A DNA stretch of 64,000 nucleotides from NORP240 sp942492445 (lineage in GTDB: Bacteria > Pseudomonadota > Gammaproteobacteria > Pseudomonadales > Pseudohongiellaceae), in assembly GCA_942492445.1 (NCBI GenBank), contig CALOEW010000043.1, positions 1 to 64,000 of the forward strand, in the 5' to 3' direction. A model generated the notes under the pieces. That model was given only the letters and a program-made list of their open reading frames with translations, ran no database searches and had not been told where the DNA came from. How positions within the stretch are numbered: position 1 is the first letter of the stretch; every line of letters begins with the position of its first letter. This document shows positions 18,531 to 27,536 of the stretch, in pieces. Both the position numbers and the translations under genes were made by a program.

Positions 18531-20054
18531 ATGGCAGCGTACCGCGAGCAGCAGAACCCGGGCTTTGACCCGTTCAACTCCGACCACCCGGCCGGGCATT
18601 TCTTCCCCGGTGGCAATCGGCAGGAATTGCTTGATCAGTTGATTGCCCATTGCACCTATGACTCCGATCTGGTCGTGGTGACCGGCCCGCTGGGCTGTGG
18701 CAAGTCGACCCTGGCACAATGGCTGGCGTTGTGTCTCGATGATGAATTCGTGGCGGTGCGGGTACAGGCTACGCTGTTCATGAGTGCGGAGCAGTTGCTG
18801 GAGGCGGCCTGTGGCGAGTTGGGTCTGGAAACCGACCCGGATGCAGAGGCTGACGAACTGCTCAGGCAGCTGGATCAGTACGCAGATTCCCTGCATGCCC
18901 GATCGCGGACATTACAGCTGCTGGTGGATGATGCCCACGAGCTGGGCCAGGAGGCGTTATCCTGCCTCTTTGAACTCCTGGCGCGGCAGGCGGATTCCAA
19001 TCGCCTGGGCGAAGACGGAGTCAAAGCTGTTCTGTTCGGTGAAATGTTACTGCTTGACCAGGTGGAGCAACTCGCTCCATCTGCCTGCCGGGTACTGGAG
19101 TTGAAACCGCTGGATCTCGACGAGACTGTTGACTATCTGGAGTTCCGACTGACCTGTGCCGGATTCGCGGGCAGGCTACCTATCGGCAAAGACGCTATTT
19201 CCGTCATTCATGCCCGCGCTCGCGGCATGCCGGGAGCTTTGAATGCCCTGGCCAGGGATGCATTGGGTGAGTCGGTGTTGTCCCGCCAGTCCCGATCGCC
19301 ATTGCGTTTCATCGAGCGTCACCTGGTCGCTTCCAGCGTTCTGTTTGGCGTGCTGGTGCTGGCATTGTTTTTCGTCCTGGAAAGCGATCGCGACCCCGCG
19401 TCGGTAAGCTCGGCAGTCGTTGCCACCACGCCACAGTCGGGTAGTGTCGGTCAGGCTCGGGTCCAGGTGCCGCTGGAAATCAAACCTCCGAGTCCGGCAA
19501 GCGCTGAACCGCTCCTGGCAGTCGGGTCAGCTACGCGGGGGAATCCCGACCCAGAGGAACCGCTGACCGGGGACGAGGTTTCCGCACCAACTGCACGGGA
19601 AAGCGCCGGCACCTACCCGGTGCGTTCGATCGCAGGTGCGATCGAACCAAAAGTGGACGAGGACCCGGGGTCAGTCACAGTGGCGCCAGGTGCAGCTGTC
19701 AGTGAGGCAGACAGGCCGAATCTGGGGGCTCCGCAACAGGATCTGACGCAACTATCGACAGCAATGCACACTCTGCTGTCCTGGCCTCCAGAAAGGTTCA
19801 CCCTGCAACTGTTGGGGTCTCACTCGGAAAACAACGTCAGAAATTTCATTGCCAGACACGGCGGGTCCTATGAAATGAGCTATTTTGAATCCCGTCACCA
19901 GGACCAGCCCTGGTATGTGGTGGTAACAGGCAGCTTCCCCGATCGCCGTGCCGCCCAGGACGCAATCGACCAGTTGCCGCCCCCGCTGAAGGAACTCAAA
20001 CCCTGGGCGCGCAACCTTTCCGATATCCAGACCGCTATCCGGCACATTGAGTAG
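18531..20054 (+). CDS. damX: DamX-like AAA ATPase with SPOR domain
   Basis: DamX-family proteins are inner-membrane septal proteins that bind denuded peptidoglycan. This 507-residue one has an N-terminal AAA domain with Walker A GPLGCGKST (about residue 53) and Walker B LQLLVDDAHEL (about 128), a single membrane segment (about 265-285), a Pro/Glu-rich periplasmic linker, and a C-terminal SPOR domain from FTLQLLGSHSENNV (about 423) through WYVVVTGSFPDRRAAQDAI. E. coli DamX lacks an intact ATPase; here the Walker motifs look complete. The position after aroB is conserved. Confidence 0.88.
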   Translation: MAAYREQQNPGFDPFNSDHPAGHFFPGGNRQELLDQLIAHCTYDSDLVVVTGPLGCGKSTLAQWLALCLDDEFVAVRVQATLFMSAEQLLEAACGELGLETDPDAEADELLRQLDQYADSLHARSRTLQLLVDDAHELGQEALSCLFELLARQADSNRLGEDGVKAVLFGEMLLLDQVEQLAPSACRVLELKPLDLDETVDYLEFRLTCAGFAGRLPIGKDAISVIHARARGMPGALNALARDALGESVLSRQSRSPLRFIERHLVASSVLFGVLVLALFFVLESDRDPASVSSAVVATTPQSGSVGQARVQVPLEIKPPSPASAEPLLAVGSATRGNPDPEEPLTGDEVSAPTARESAGTYPVRSIAGAIEPKVDEDPGSVTVAPGAAVSEADRPNLGAPQQDLTQLSTAMHTLLSWPPERFTLQLLGSHSENNVRNFIARHGGSYEMSYFESRHQDQPWYVVVTGSFPDRRAAQDAIDQLPPPLKELKPWARNLSDIQTAIRHIE

Positions 20055-20221
20055 ATCCGACTTCCGCGCCGGCCACAGGCCCTCAGTGAGTGTTTGTCCG
20101 CTGCCGGCCGGGCATGTAGAATTAGCGCCCGATTCATGGCAGTAAGCAGGTGACCTGAGCAACAGGCAGGTTGCTCCTCCCGTTTCAGGCCGCCAGCCTG
20201 AGCGGCATAAAGGTTGAGACA

Positions 20222-21286
20222 TTGAGCATCTTATTGAACGATAGATTTCTGAAAGCATTGCTGAAAGAGCCTGTAGATCGCACACCGGTATGGATGATGC
20301 GGCAGGCGGGGCGCTATTTACCGGAATACCGGGCAACCCGGCAGAGTGCCGGCAACTTTATGAAGCTCTGCCAGTCGCCGGAGCTGGCTTGCGAGGTCGC
20401 ATTGCAGCCTTTGCGACGCTATCCTTTCGACGCTGCTATCCTGTTTTCCGACATCCTCACCATCCCCGATGCCATGGGCATGGGCCTGTATTTTGAAGAA
20501 GGCGAAGGGCCCCGATTCCGCAAGGTGATTCGTGATTCCGGCGATGTGGAAGCACTGCCGGAAATTGATGTCGCCAGTGATCTTGACTACGTCACCGCTG
20601 CGGTTGCCATGATTCGCAGGGAGCTGAATGGATCGATTCCCCTCATCGGCTTTTCCGGCAGTCCCTGGACCCTGGCTACCTACATGATCGAGGGTGGGGG
20701 CAGTCGCGATTTCCGTGCTGCCAAGCAATTTCTCTATGACCAGCCCCAGGCCATGCACCTGCTGCTGGACAAACTGGCCCGCGCTGTAACCGATTACCTG
20801 AACGCCCAGATTCGAGCCGGAGCTCAGGCAGTGCAGATATTTGATACCTGGGGCGGCATATTGACAACACCGGCCTACCGGGAATTTTCACTTGCCTACA
20901 TGAACCGAATTGTCTCCAATCTGGTCAGGGAAAACGAAGGCCGACAGGTGCCGGTGATCCTGTTTACCAAGAATGGTGGCCTGTGGCTGGAAGACATCGC
21001 AACCAGCGGATGCCACTGTGTTGGCCTGGACTGGACCGTCGAAATCGGAGTGGCCCGCCAGCGTATTGGTAACAGGGTTTCATTGCAGGGCAACATGGAC
21101 CCGGCCATTCTGTATGCCTCGCCGCAGAGAATCAGGGAGGAAGTCGGCAGGATTCTGGCAGACTTTGGCAGTGGAAATGGTCACGTTTTCAACCTGGGGC
21201 ACGGGATAACTCCTGGCGTAAACCCGGACAACGTTAAAACGTTTGTAGAGTCTGTCCATGAACTCTCCGAGCAGTACCACCGGTAG
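20222..21286 (+). CDS. hemE: Uroporphyrinogen decarboxylase
   Basis: HemE removes four acetate carboxyls from uroporphyrinogen III in haem synthesis. NDRFLKALLKEPVDRTPVWM and RQAGRYLPEYRATR form the conserved N-terminal active-site block; ILFSDILTIPDAMG, GFSGSPWTLATYMIEGG and FNLGHGITPGVNPDN follow. I chose the TTG at 20222 (MSILLNDRF), giving 354 residues, the same as the E. coli enzyme; the earlier TTG at 20171 adds an unconserved tail. Its end overlaps folK by 29 bases. Confidence 0.95.
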   Translation: MSILLNDRFLKALLKEPVDRTPVWMMRQAGRYLPEYRATRQSAGNFMKLCQSPELACEVALQPLRRYPFDAAILFSDILTIPDAMGMGLYFEEGEGPRFRKVIRDSGDVEALPEIDVASDLDYVTAAVAMIRRELNGSIPLIGFSGSPWTLATYMIEGGGSRDFRAAKQFLYDQPQAMHLLLDKLARAVTDYLNAQIRAGAQAVQIFDTWGGILTTPAYREFSLAYMNRIVSNLVRENEGRQVPVILFTKNGGLWLEDIATSGCHCVGLDWTVEIGVARQRIGNRVSLQGNMDPAILYASPQRIREEVGRILADFGSGNGHVFNLGHGITPGVNPDNVKTFVESVHELSEQYHR

Positions 21287-21842
21287 ATCCGGCGGAGAAT
21301 CCCTTGCCCGGGCGTATATCGGGCTGGGATCAAACCTTGAGTCGCCTGCAGGAACACCGGGACAGACAATCGAGGCTGCCCTGGAACTGATCGCAACCTG
21401 GTCAGCGCATCCCCTGCAGCGTTCGTCTCTGTGGTGCACCGAGCCAATCGACTGCCCCCCCGGTTCAGCCCCCTTCATCAATGCGGTGGCAGGCATGGTG
21501 CCAATGTCGGACGAAACACCCCATTCCCTTCTGGAAAAGCTACTGGATCTGGAAGTGTGTTTTGGCCGAAAACGCGACGGCACTCTGAACGCCCCGCGCT
21601 GTCTGGATCTGGACCTGATCAGTTTCGGTTGGCGACAGAGCGCCGATGCCGAATTGACGTTGCCTCATCCTTTGGCCCACAGACGCGGATTCGTGCTGGT
21701 GCCCTTGGCGGAAATTGCGCCGGAACTCAGGCTCCCCGGACAGGTACGGACTGTAGCCGAATTGGCCATGGACCTGCCAACGATCGCGCCATTGGTCGTA
21801 AAAATCGACACCTTGTCGCCCGGATTCCCCCACAATTGCTGA
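21258..21842 (+). CDS. folK: HPPK, 6-hydroxymethyl-7,8-dihydropterin pyrophosphokinase
   Basis: FolK transfers pyrophosphate from ATP to 6-hydroxymethyl-dihydropterin in folate synthesis. AYIGLGSNLESP marks the start of the fold, NAPRCLDLDLISFG is the signature metal/ATP segment (usually RTxDLDLL), and LPHPLAHRRGFVLVPLAEIAP is the conserved end. The 194-residue protein has a short extra N-terminal tail. Its ATG lies inside the 3' end of hemE, so translation is probably coupled. folP, the next step, lies elsewhere in this window, after ftsH. Confidence 0.88.
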   Translation: MNSPSSTTGRSGGESLARAYIGLGSNLESPAGTPGQTIEAALELIATWSAHPLQRSSLWCTEPIDCPPGSAPFINAVAGMVPMSDETPHSLLEKLLDLEVCFGRKRDGTLNAPRCLDLDLISFGWRQSADAELTLPHPLAHRRGFVLVPLAEIAPELRLPGQVRTVAELAMDLPTIAPLVVKIDTLSPGFPHNC

Positions 21843-21968
21843 CCCAGGCACCTGAAAGCCGCGGCACAGGCCGGTTTCAGGACAGCTGGTCTGATTCTGG
21901 CATTGGCATCAAGAAGGATACATTTCTTATTTTTTCGGTGGTAGACTACCAGATGGTTGAATAATAAA

Positions 21969-22928
21969 ATGCCAGCAACAACAACAGGTAAGTCAGGTTT
22001 GGCCACTTTGTCCGCAAAGACTCGTTCTCTGATGCAGATCGGTGCCTTCAGTCTCGCTGGAGTGCTGCTGCCGGTTTCGTCGGTCCTCGGCCAGGGGATT
22101 TCACTCCGCGACACGGCATTGTTCGCGGACGCTGAAGCATTGTCTTCCAGCGCTCAGCAACTGGTGTTGCCGATTATCCGAATTGAGCGCCAGAGCGGTC
22201 AGAGAGATTTACAGGGATTGTATGGGAATCAGACCACCGACCTGAACCTGGGCCTGGAATTTACCCCCGTCGAAGGCCTCAGTTTGCGCGCCGACGCCTG
22301 GAACATACAGGACCGGCCGATGCCGGTGCAGTCAGTAAATCAGGCTGCGAGTCTGCAATCAGGTTTCCCGCTGCCCTACCAGAAACGGGATGCAGGTCCG
22401 GATTTCGGCCTTGAACAGCCGTTCCTGGGAAACCATCTTGAGAGCAACGGCATCGATCTGGGTGCCGCTTATGTCTGGGAGGCCGGCAGAGCTGGTAAAT
22501 TCACGCTGAAAACGACGGCCACGTATATCAACGATTTCGAACAGCGTACCGGTCTGACAGAGTCGGGGCAGTTTCTTGACGAGGAGTCCCGGTTACCTGA
22601 CAGGCCTGAACTGCAGGGGAGCCTTACGTTAACCTGGGAATTCGGTAATCACTCGGCCAGTGCAGTGACCAATTACTTCGATTCAATCAAGGATATCAGT
22701 GAGCTGGATGTGGAACAGATTAACGAGCTGGTGGAAAACATCACCACCGTGGATCTGCAATACGGTTACAACGTCAAAACCGGCAAGCAGGATCGTGCCG
22801 TCATTTCCTTCTCCCTGGGTATTCGAAATATTTTCGATAAAAAGACCACCCAGATCCTCAATCAGAACAGCCGGGTGGTGGACCAGAATGGCCGCGTGGC
22901 CTACGGTTCGATCAAGTACCAGTTCTAG
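21969..22928 (+). CDS. Exported TonB-receptor-like barrel without plug
   Basis: The 319-residue protein has a signal peptide (hydrophobic core around residues 23-40, cleavage near SVLGQ) and then goes almost directly into sequence like the C-terminal third of TonB-dependent receptors: LNLGLEFTPVEGLSLRADAW, then alternating strands such as KFTLKTTATYINDFE, LQGSLTLTWEF and a terminal aromatic YGSIKYQF. No plug domain or TonB box is seen, and there is room for only about 8-10 strands. It may be a receptor with a large internal deletion or a small barrel in its own right. The ATG at 21969 is preferred to the TTG at 21957. Function unknown. Confidence 0.7.
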   Translation: MPATTTGKSGLATLSAKTRSLMQIGAFSLAGVLLPVSSVLGQGISLRDTALFADAEALSSSAQQLVLPIIRIERQSGQRDLQGLYGNQTTDLNLGLEFTPVEGLSLRADAWNIQDRPMPVQSVNQAASLQSGFPLPYQKRDAGPDFGLEQPFLGNHLESNGIDLGAAYVWEAGRAGKFTLKTTATYINDFEQRTGLTESGQFLDEESRLPDRPELQGSLTLTWEFGNHSASAVTNYFDSIKDISELDVEQINELVENITTVDLQYGYNVKTGKQDRAVISFSLGIRNIFDKKTTQILNQNSRVVDQNGRVAYGSIKYQF

Positions 22929-22985
22929 GGAATCCGTTCCAGGTCCGGAGGCTGTCACCCCCGGGTTCACAATTTCTTTCAGCGC

Positions 22986-23010
22986 AAAAAAAACCCCGTT
23001 AAGCACGGGG
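22986..23010 (-). terminator. Intrinsic terminator downstream of comF
   Basis: On the minus strand, CCCCG-TGCTTAA-CGGGG is followed by eight T. It lies about 155 bases past the comF stop and points the right way for it. Confidence 0.75.
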
Positions 23011-23166
23011 TAAAGGGCTACACAATCTGGCTGCGGAATTGTCAACGGAGGAAAACCCGAACAGCTTCCTGTACCAAAATTTCGATACGGATATTATGGT
23101 ATCGGAACACGGAAAATCCGCCGTGCGCTGATTCACAGAATTGAACGAACCGGTGGCCGCGCAATA

Positions 23167-23892
23167 TCAGGCCCTGGCAACTGCCCAGATGTCGATTCGA
23201 CGGGCTCCCGCTTGTCGCAATGCCCGGGAGACTGCGGCGGCTGTGGCAGTAGTGGTTATCACGTCGTCAATAACAGCGACGTGGCCCAGGCCGGAAGTTG
23301 GCACAGATCCGCGCAGTCGGAAGGCCCCGCGCAGATTCCGGGGCCTGCGGCTGCCGGTTAATTGACTCTGGGGCACGGTGTCTCGAGTTCTCTCCAACAA
23401 CCGGCTTGCCAGCCGCACACCGGAGTGTTGTGATGCCTCTCTGGCCAGTACCAGAGCCTGGTTGAACCCCCGCTTCCGCAACCGGCTGCGATGCAGGGGA
23501 ACCGGGACCAACAGATCAGGACAGCCGTACTCCCGGGCACTGCCACCTGTCCCGTAATGAGACTGAAATGCCTGGCCCAGAAGCCAGGAGAGGACCCTGC
23601 CGGAGGCCAGATTGCCGTGAAACTTGAATTCGGCAATAAGGTCGCTGAAAGGGGATTCATACCGGAAAATTCCCACGCAGCGATCAAATGGGGGTGGCGA
23701 CAGCCGGCAGCGACCGCAGACTCCAGAGGCCGGCTGATGCTCAAGTGCCACACCGCAAACGCTGCAGGCGACTTCGACGGCCGGCAGCAGGTGCTGACAG
23801 TCGACACAGAGACTCGCTGCTCTGCGGACCGGTAGATTGCAGAGAATGCAGCTTGAGGGCAGAGTGGATCGGATACGGTCGATCAATTTCAC
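23167..23892 (-). CDS. comF: ComF family phosphoribosyltransferase-like protein
   Basis: ComF proteins help single-stranded DNA handling during natural transformation, though the precise activity is not settled. The N-terminal part has a zinc-ribbon pattern (CILCNLPV, CVDC, CSVCGVAL, CGRC). The C-terminal PRTase domain has VPVPLHRSRLRKRGFNQA and the PRPP loop VAVIDDVITTTATA. It is 241 residues, as expected. It is divergent from the acyl-CoA dehydrogenase gene. With the pil genes it hints at competence. Confidence 0.9.
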   Translation of the reverse strand: MKLIDRIRSTLPSSCILCNLPVRRAASLCVDCQHLLPAVEVACSVCGVALEHQPASGVCGRCRLSPPPFDRCVGIFRYESPFSDLIAEFKFHGNLASGRVLSWLLGQAFQSHYGTGGSAREYGCPDLLVPVPLHRSRLRKRGFNQALVLAREASQHSGVRLASRLLERTRDTVPQSQLTGSRRPRNLRGAFRLRGSVPTSGLGHVAVIDDVITTTATAAAVSRALRQAGARRIDIWAVARA

Positions 23893-24083
23893 ATTGGCCT
23901 GCTCAGGGTCAGTTTCTTTCTCCTCTGTTCACAACTCTAGTCCAACCCCGTGGATTTTGCGTACTCAGCACAGAACTGCCCGACAACATGCAAACCAGGC
24001 AGTCGAGATCGGATTTTCCTTATAACCCGTCGCTTACCCTATAATCTCCCTAAAGCGGTTTATCTCAATTTTCGGAGCGATGC

Positions 24084-25877
24084 ATGCAGAATTACAAAGC
24101 CCCCCTGGAGGATATGCGGTTTCTGCTGCATGAAGTTTTTGAGGCGGAACAGTTTCTGACCACCCTGCATGGCATGGAGGAACTTTCGGGCGAGTTGCTC
24201 GATGCCATCCTCGAAGAGGCGGCAAAAATTACGGAACAAGTGCTTGCCCCGATCAATCAATCCGGTGATCAGCAGGGTTGCCGGTTTGAGAACGGTGCAG
24301 TTACCACCCCCGAAGGTTTCAGAGAGGCCTACCGCACCTTTGCCGATGGAGGCTGGGGTGCTCTTACCGGTGACCCCGACTACGGAGGCCAGGGTATGCC
24401 GAAACTGCTCTCCGTGCTGTTCGAGGAGATGCTGTTTGCTGCCAATTCCGCCTTCGCATTGACTCCTGTTCTCACCAGTGGCGCAGCGTTCACACTGAGC
24501 CTCCATGGCAGTGACCAGCTGAAACGCCGGTATCTCCCCAATCTTTATTCTGGACGATGGACAGGGACGATGTGCCTGACGGAGTCACACGCAGGTACTG
24601 ACCTGGGTATGATGAAAACACGGGCCGAGCCGCAGGCGGACAATAGCTACAGACTTACCGGCAGCAAGATCTTCATAACCGCCGGCGAACATGACCTGAC
24701 TGAGAATATTATTCACTTCGTGCTTGCGAGGCTGCCGGGCAGCGCCGCGGGAGCACAGGGCATTTCTTTGTTCCTGGTGCCAAGGGATCTCGTCGACGAA
24801 GCCGGTGAACTCACTGTCAGAAACGGGATAAGCTGCGGTTCCATAGAGCACAAAATGGGGATAAACGGCTCGGCTACCTGCGTAATAAACTTTGACGAGG
24901 CCACGGGTTTCCTCATTGGCGAAGAAAACAATGGGCTGGCATGCATGTTCACCATGATGAATTACGAGCGCCTGTCGATGGGATTACAGGGCATTGGCCT
25001 GGCCGACCTGTCCTATCAGGTTGCTCGCGATTACGCCAGACAGCGCATTCAGGGCCGTGCGCCTGGCGGCCCGGAAAATCCGGACCAGCCGGCGGACCCC
25101 ATAATCGCGCACCCGGATGTGCGGCGTATGCTGTTGACCATGCGAGCCAACATCCTTGCGGGCCGGGCCCTGGCCCTGTATGCCGCGTCAAAACTGGACA
25201 CTGTCAGGTTCAGCACCGACGACGGCCAGGCACAGGTGGCGGAACAGCTGGTGGAGCTTCTGATCCCTGTGGTCAAGGCTTTCTGCACCGACCGGGGGTT
25301 TCAGGACTGTGTCACCGGGCAGCAGGTGCTGGGTGGCCATGGATACATTCGGGAGTGGGGTCAGGAGCAGGCGGTCAGAGATGCCCGGATCGCACAGATT
25401 TACGAAGGTACGAACGGCATTCAGGCACTGGACCTGATGGGTCGCAAGACCGTCAACTGTAACGGGAGGAACTTCCAGGTCCTGGCTGAAGAAGTTCGCA
25501 AATTTCTTGCTGAGTGCGAGTCTGAAGCGGTCCTGGGTCCGTATCTGTCATCACTGGCGCAGGCCTGCGACTCGCTGGAAGCACTCACCCGTGGAATAGT
25601 GAAGCGTGCCGCCTCTGATCCAGCTGAAACCGGGGCGGCATCCTATGGCTACATGGAAGCTATGGGGCTTTTTCTTTACGGTTATATGTGGGTCAGAATT
25701 CTGTATGCGGCGGTGGTGGACACCGGCTCGAAACAGTTCAGAGAGGGTTACCGTGACAGCCTGTTCAAGGTTGGACGATTCTATTTCGAGCGAATCATGC
25801 CCCGGTACAAATCCCTGGTTGAGGAAGTCGCTTCGGGTGCCGGGTCAGTGATGGCACTTGAGGCGGAACAATTCTGA
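24084..25877 (+). CDS. Acyl-CoA dehydrogenase, long (DmdC-like) type
   Basis: This FAD enzyme oxidises an acyl-CoA to the trans-2-enoyl-CoA. MCLTESHAGTDLGMM is the FAD-binding signature, and the catalytic Glu is in IYEGTNGIQALDLMGRK (about residue 440). At 597 residues, with an extra C-terminal helical domain, it belongs to the group that includes 3-methylmercaptopropionyl-CoA dehydrogenase and several long-chain enzymes; sequence alone does not give the substrate. It stands alone, divergent from comF and convergent with the anti-sigma gene. Confidence 0.88.
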   Translation: MQNYKAPLEDMRFLLHEVFEAEQFLTTLHGMEELSGELLDAILEEAAKITEQVLAPINQSGDQQGCRFENGAVTTPEGFREAYRTFADGGWGALTGDPDYGGQGMPKLLSVLFEEMLFAANSAFALTPVLTSGAAFTLSLHGSDQLKRRYLPNLYSGRWTGTMCLTESHAGTDLGMMKTRAEPQADNSYRLTGSKIFITAGEHDLTENIIHFVLARLPGSAAGAQGISLFLVPRDLVDEAGELTVRNGISCGSIEHKMGINGSATCVINFDEATGFLIGEENNGLACMFTMMNYERLSMGLQGIGLADLSYQVARDYARQRIQGRAPGGPENPDQPADPIIAHPDVRRMLLTMRANILAGRALALYAASKLDTVRFSTDDGQAQVAEQLVELLIPVVKAFCTDRGFQDCVTGQQVLGGHGYIREWGQEQAVRDARIAQIYEGTNGIQALDLMGRKTVNCNGRNFQVLAEEVRKFLAECESEAVLGPYLSSLAQACDSLEALTRGIVKRAASDPAETGAASYGYMEAMGLFLYGYMWVRILYAAVVDTGSKQFREGYRDSLFKVGRFYFERIMPRYKSLVEEVASGAGSVMALEAEQF

Positions 25878-25939
25878 TTCCCCGGCAGCCAGCACCGTTC
25901 GACGGCGGTGCCGTCGTGCTGCCCTGCGGGAGCTTCTCC

Positions 25940-26716
25940 CTAAATTGCCCAGGTCAGGTTGTCGTCCACCAGTTGCTGGTAATCCGCCAGACGCTCGCTT
26001 TTCTCGCCTACCAGGACAAGATTGCCCCGTGCCAGCGGTACGACTACCGTGGAGAACCGGTCGTCGTTGAAGGTGAATTTCCTGCTTACGGGACTGTTGT
26101 CGATGATGATGATGTTCACTGCGCCCCGATTGCCGTTGATGACCAGGTGAGCGCTCCGGCTGCGCGGTAGAATATCGCAGGGTTTAGCGAAACTGATCCC
26201 CAGGCTGGTGATGGCCTCGATATTGGCTTCCGGGCTGCCGATGGCTCCCATTGCCAGGCTTATCTGTTGCAGACTCGCAACAGTGCTGGCACTGATTTCA
26301 TCCAGCTCGGTGTAGACGTGGTTGACAACCTGTTGTCCAAACTCCATCTCAGCGGCAGACGGCTGATTGTTTCCAAACTGGGTCGAAAAGGTCACCCCCA
26401 CTGCCAGCACCAGGGCCGCTGCCATGGCAATCAGTCGCAATGGCTGTTTTTTCCTGCCGGAGTACTCGGGTACGTCGCCCTGTGGAATGGATTTTACAGT
26501 GGTCGGGGATTCGTCGATTGCTACTGCTTTCAAGCGGTTACAAAGCTCAGGGGGGATGCCGATACTGTTGGTGATTTGCCCCAGGCGCTCATTGAAGAGG
26601 CGGATTTCATCAACTAATTGTCGTCTTTCCGAGTTGGCGGTCAGTGCCTCCAGGAAATCCTGCGCACTGTCGTTCGGGTCGGCAAATGCCCGAGTTTCGA
26701 ATTCTGAATTTTCCAT
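25940..26716 (-). CDS. Predicted anti-sigma factor, DUF3379-like
   Basis: This 258-residue protein has a cytoplasmic N-terminal half, one membrane segment (about residues 97-113, LIAMAAALVLAVGVTF) and a periplasmic C-terminal domain. The N-terminal half contains ERRQLVDEIRLFNERLGQ and GIPPELCNRLK, like DUF3379 proteins found beside ECF sigma genes in marine gammaproteobacteria. It starts 22 bases after the sigma gene stop and is in the same operon. The inferred job is to hold the sigma factor at the membrane until a signal arrives; the signal is unknown. Confidence 0.72.
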   Translation of the reverse strand: MENSEFETRAFADPNDSAQDFLEALTANSERRQLVDEIRLFNERLGQITNSIGIPPELCNRLKAVAIDESPTTVKSIPQGDVPEYSGRKKQPLRLIAMAAALVLAVGVTFSTQFGNNQPSAAEMEFGQQVVNHVYTELDEISASTVASLQQISLAMGAIGSPEANIEAITSLGISFAKPCDILPRSRSAHLVINGNRGAVNIIIIDNSPVSRKFTFNDDRFSTVVVPLARGNLVLVGEKSERLADYQQLVDDNLTWAI

Positions 26717-26738
26717 CGGTGGTCGGCTCTTTTCGTTC

Positions 26739-27266
26739 TTACGTGGCGTTATTGTGCTCTGAAGTAAAATAATCTTTCAATTTGCTTCGCGCACGAAACA
26801 GGCGAGTCATAACCGTGTTGCTGTTGAGGTCCAGTATGTCGGCAATTTCCTTGCCACTGAAACCTCCCACTACCTGAAGTAGCAAAGGCTCACGATAATC
26901 ACTTTCGAGCTTGTTTATGGCGTTATGCAGTAATTCCCGTTCCATGGCATTGTCCGGTTCATCAATGCTCGTTTCAGGCAACGTCTGGTCGTCCACATCC
27001 ACCAGATCTGGCTGATAGCGTTCATAAAGCCTGGCGTTTTCCCGCCGCAGAATCGTAAAAAGCCATGCCTTGGCCGCCTTGTCGTTCTGCAGGCTGTCCA
27101 GAGACCTCCAGGCACGCAGGAAAGTTTCCTGCACCAGGTCCTCCGCCAGTGGCTGATTCTTGCAGATCCAGTAGGCATACCGAAACACATCCTGGTAAAG
27201 CGCATCAACCAGTGCTTCATACCGTTGCTTCTTGGTTTTTCCGTTTAAGACCGGTTCGTCAGTCAT
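26739..27266 (-). CDS. ECF-type RNA polymerase sigma factor
   Basis: The 175-residue protein has region 2 (FRYAYWICKNQPLAEDLVQE TFLRAW split across about residues 28-53) and region 4 (LPLLLQVVGGFSGKEIADIL-like, then SNTVMTRLFRARSKLKDYF) of extracytoplasmic-function sigma factors. It heads a two-gene operon with the membrane anti-sigma gene and is divergent from dapB across 270 bases, where an autoregulated promoter is likely. Target genes cannot be read from the sequence. Confidence 0.9.
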   Translation of the reverse strand: MTDEPVLNGKTKKQRYEALVDALYQDVFRYAYWICKNQPLAEDLVQETFLRAWRSLDSLQNDKAAKAWLFTILRRENARLYERYQPDLVDVDDQTLPETSIDEPDNAMERELLHNAINKLESDYREPLLLQVVGGFSGKEIADILDLNSNTVMTRLFRARSKLKDYFTSEHNNAT

Positions 27267-27536
27267 TTATTGCAGAGCCAGTAGAGGATTTGACCGTTAC
27301 ATTGATCCTGGACCAGCCACCAAGGGGGTCCTGGATAGCAACGAACGGAGACTCACAGACATTGCTTGGTAAGGGTGGGGTTAAAGTGTGCCCAAATAAC
27401 CGGTCGGCATCAAGTTTCATCGCGCCATGCTGTTTTGCCGGCTATCGGTGGGAGTTGTTCCATCGCAAGGTTTTGGAAAGCGGGTGCTGTCTGTATACTT
27501 GTGCACCGCAGCCAGTCTGGAAGGAACGGAGTCGAA

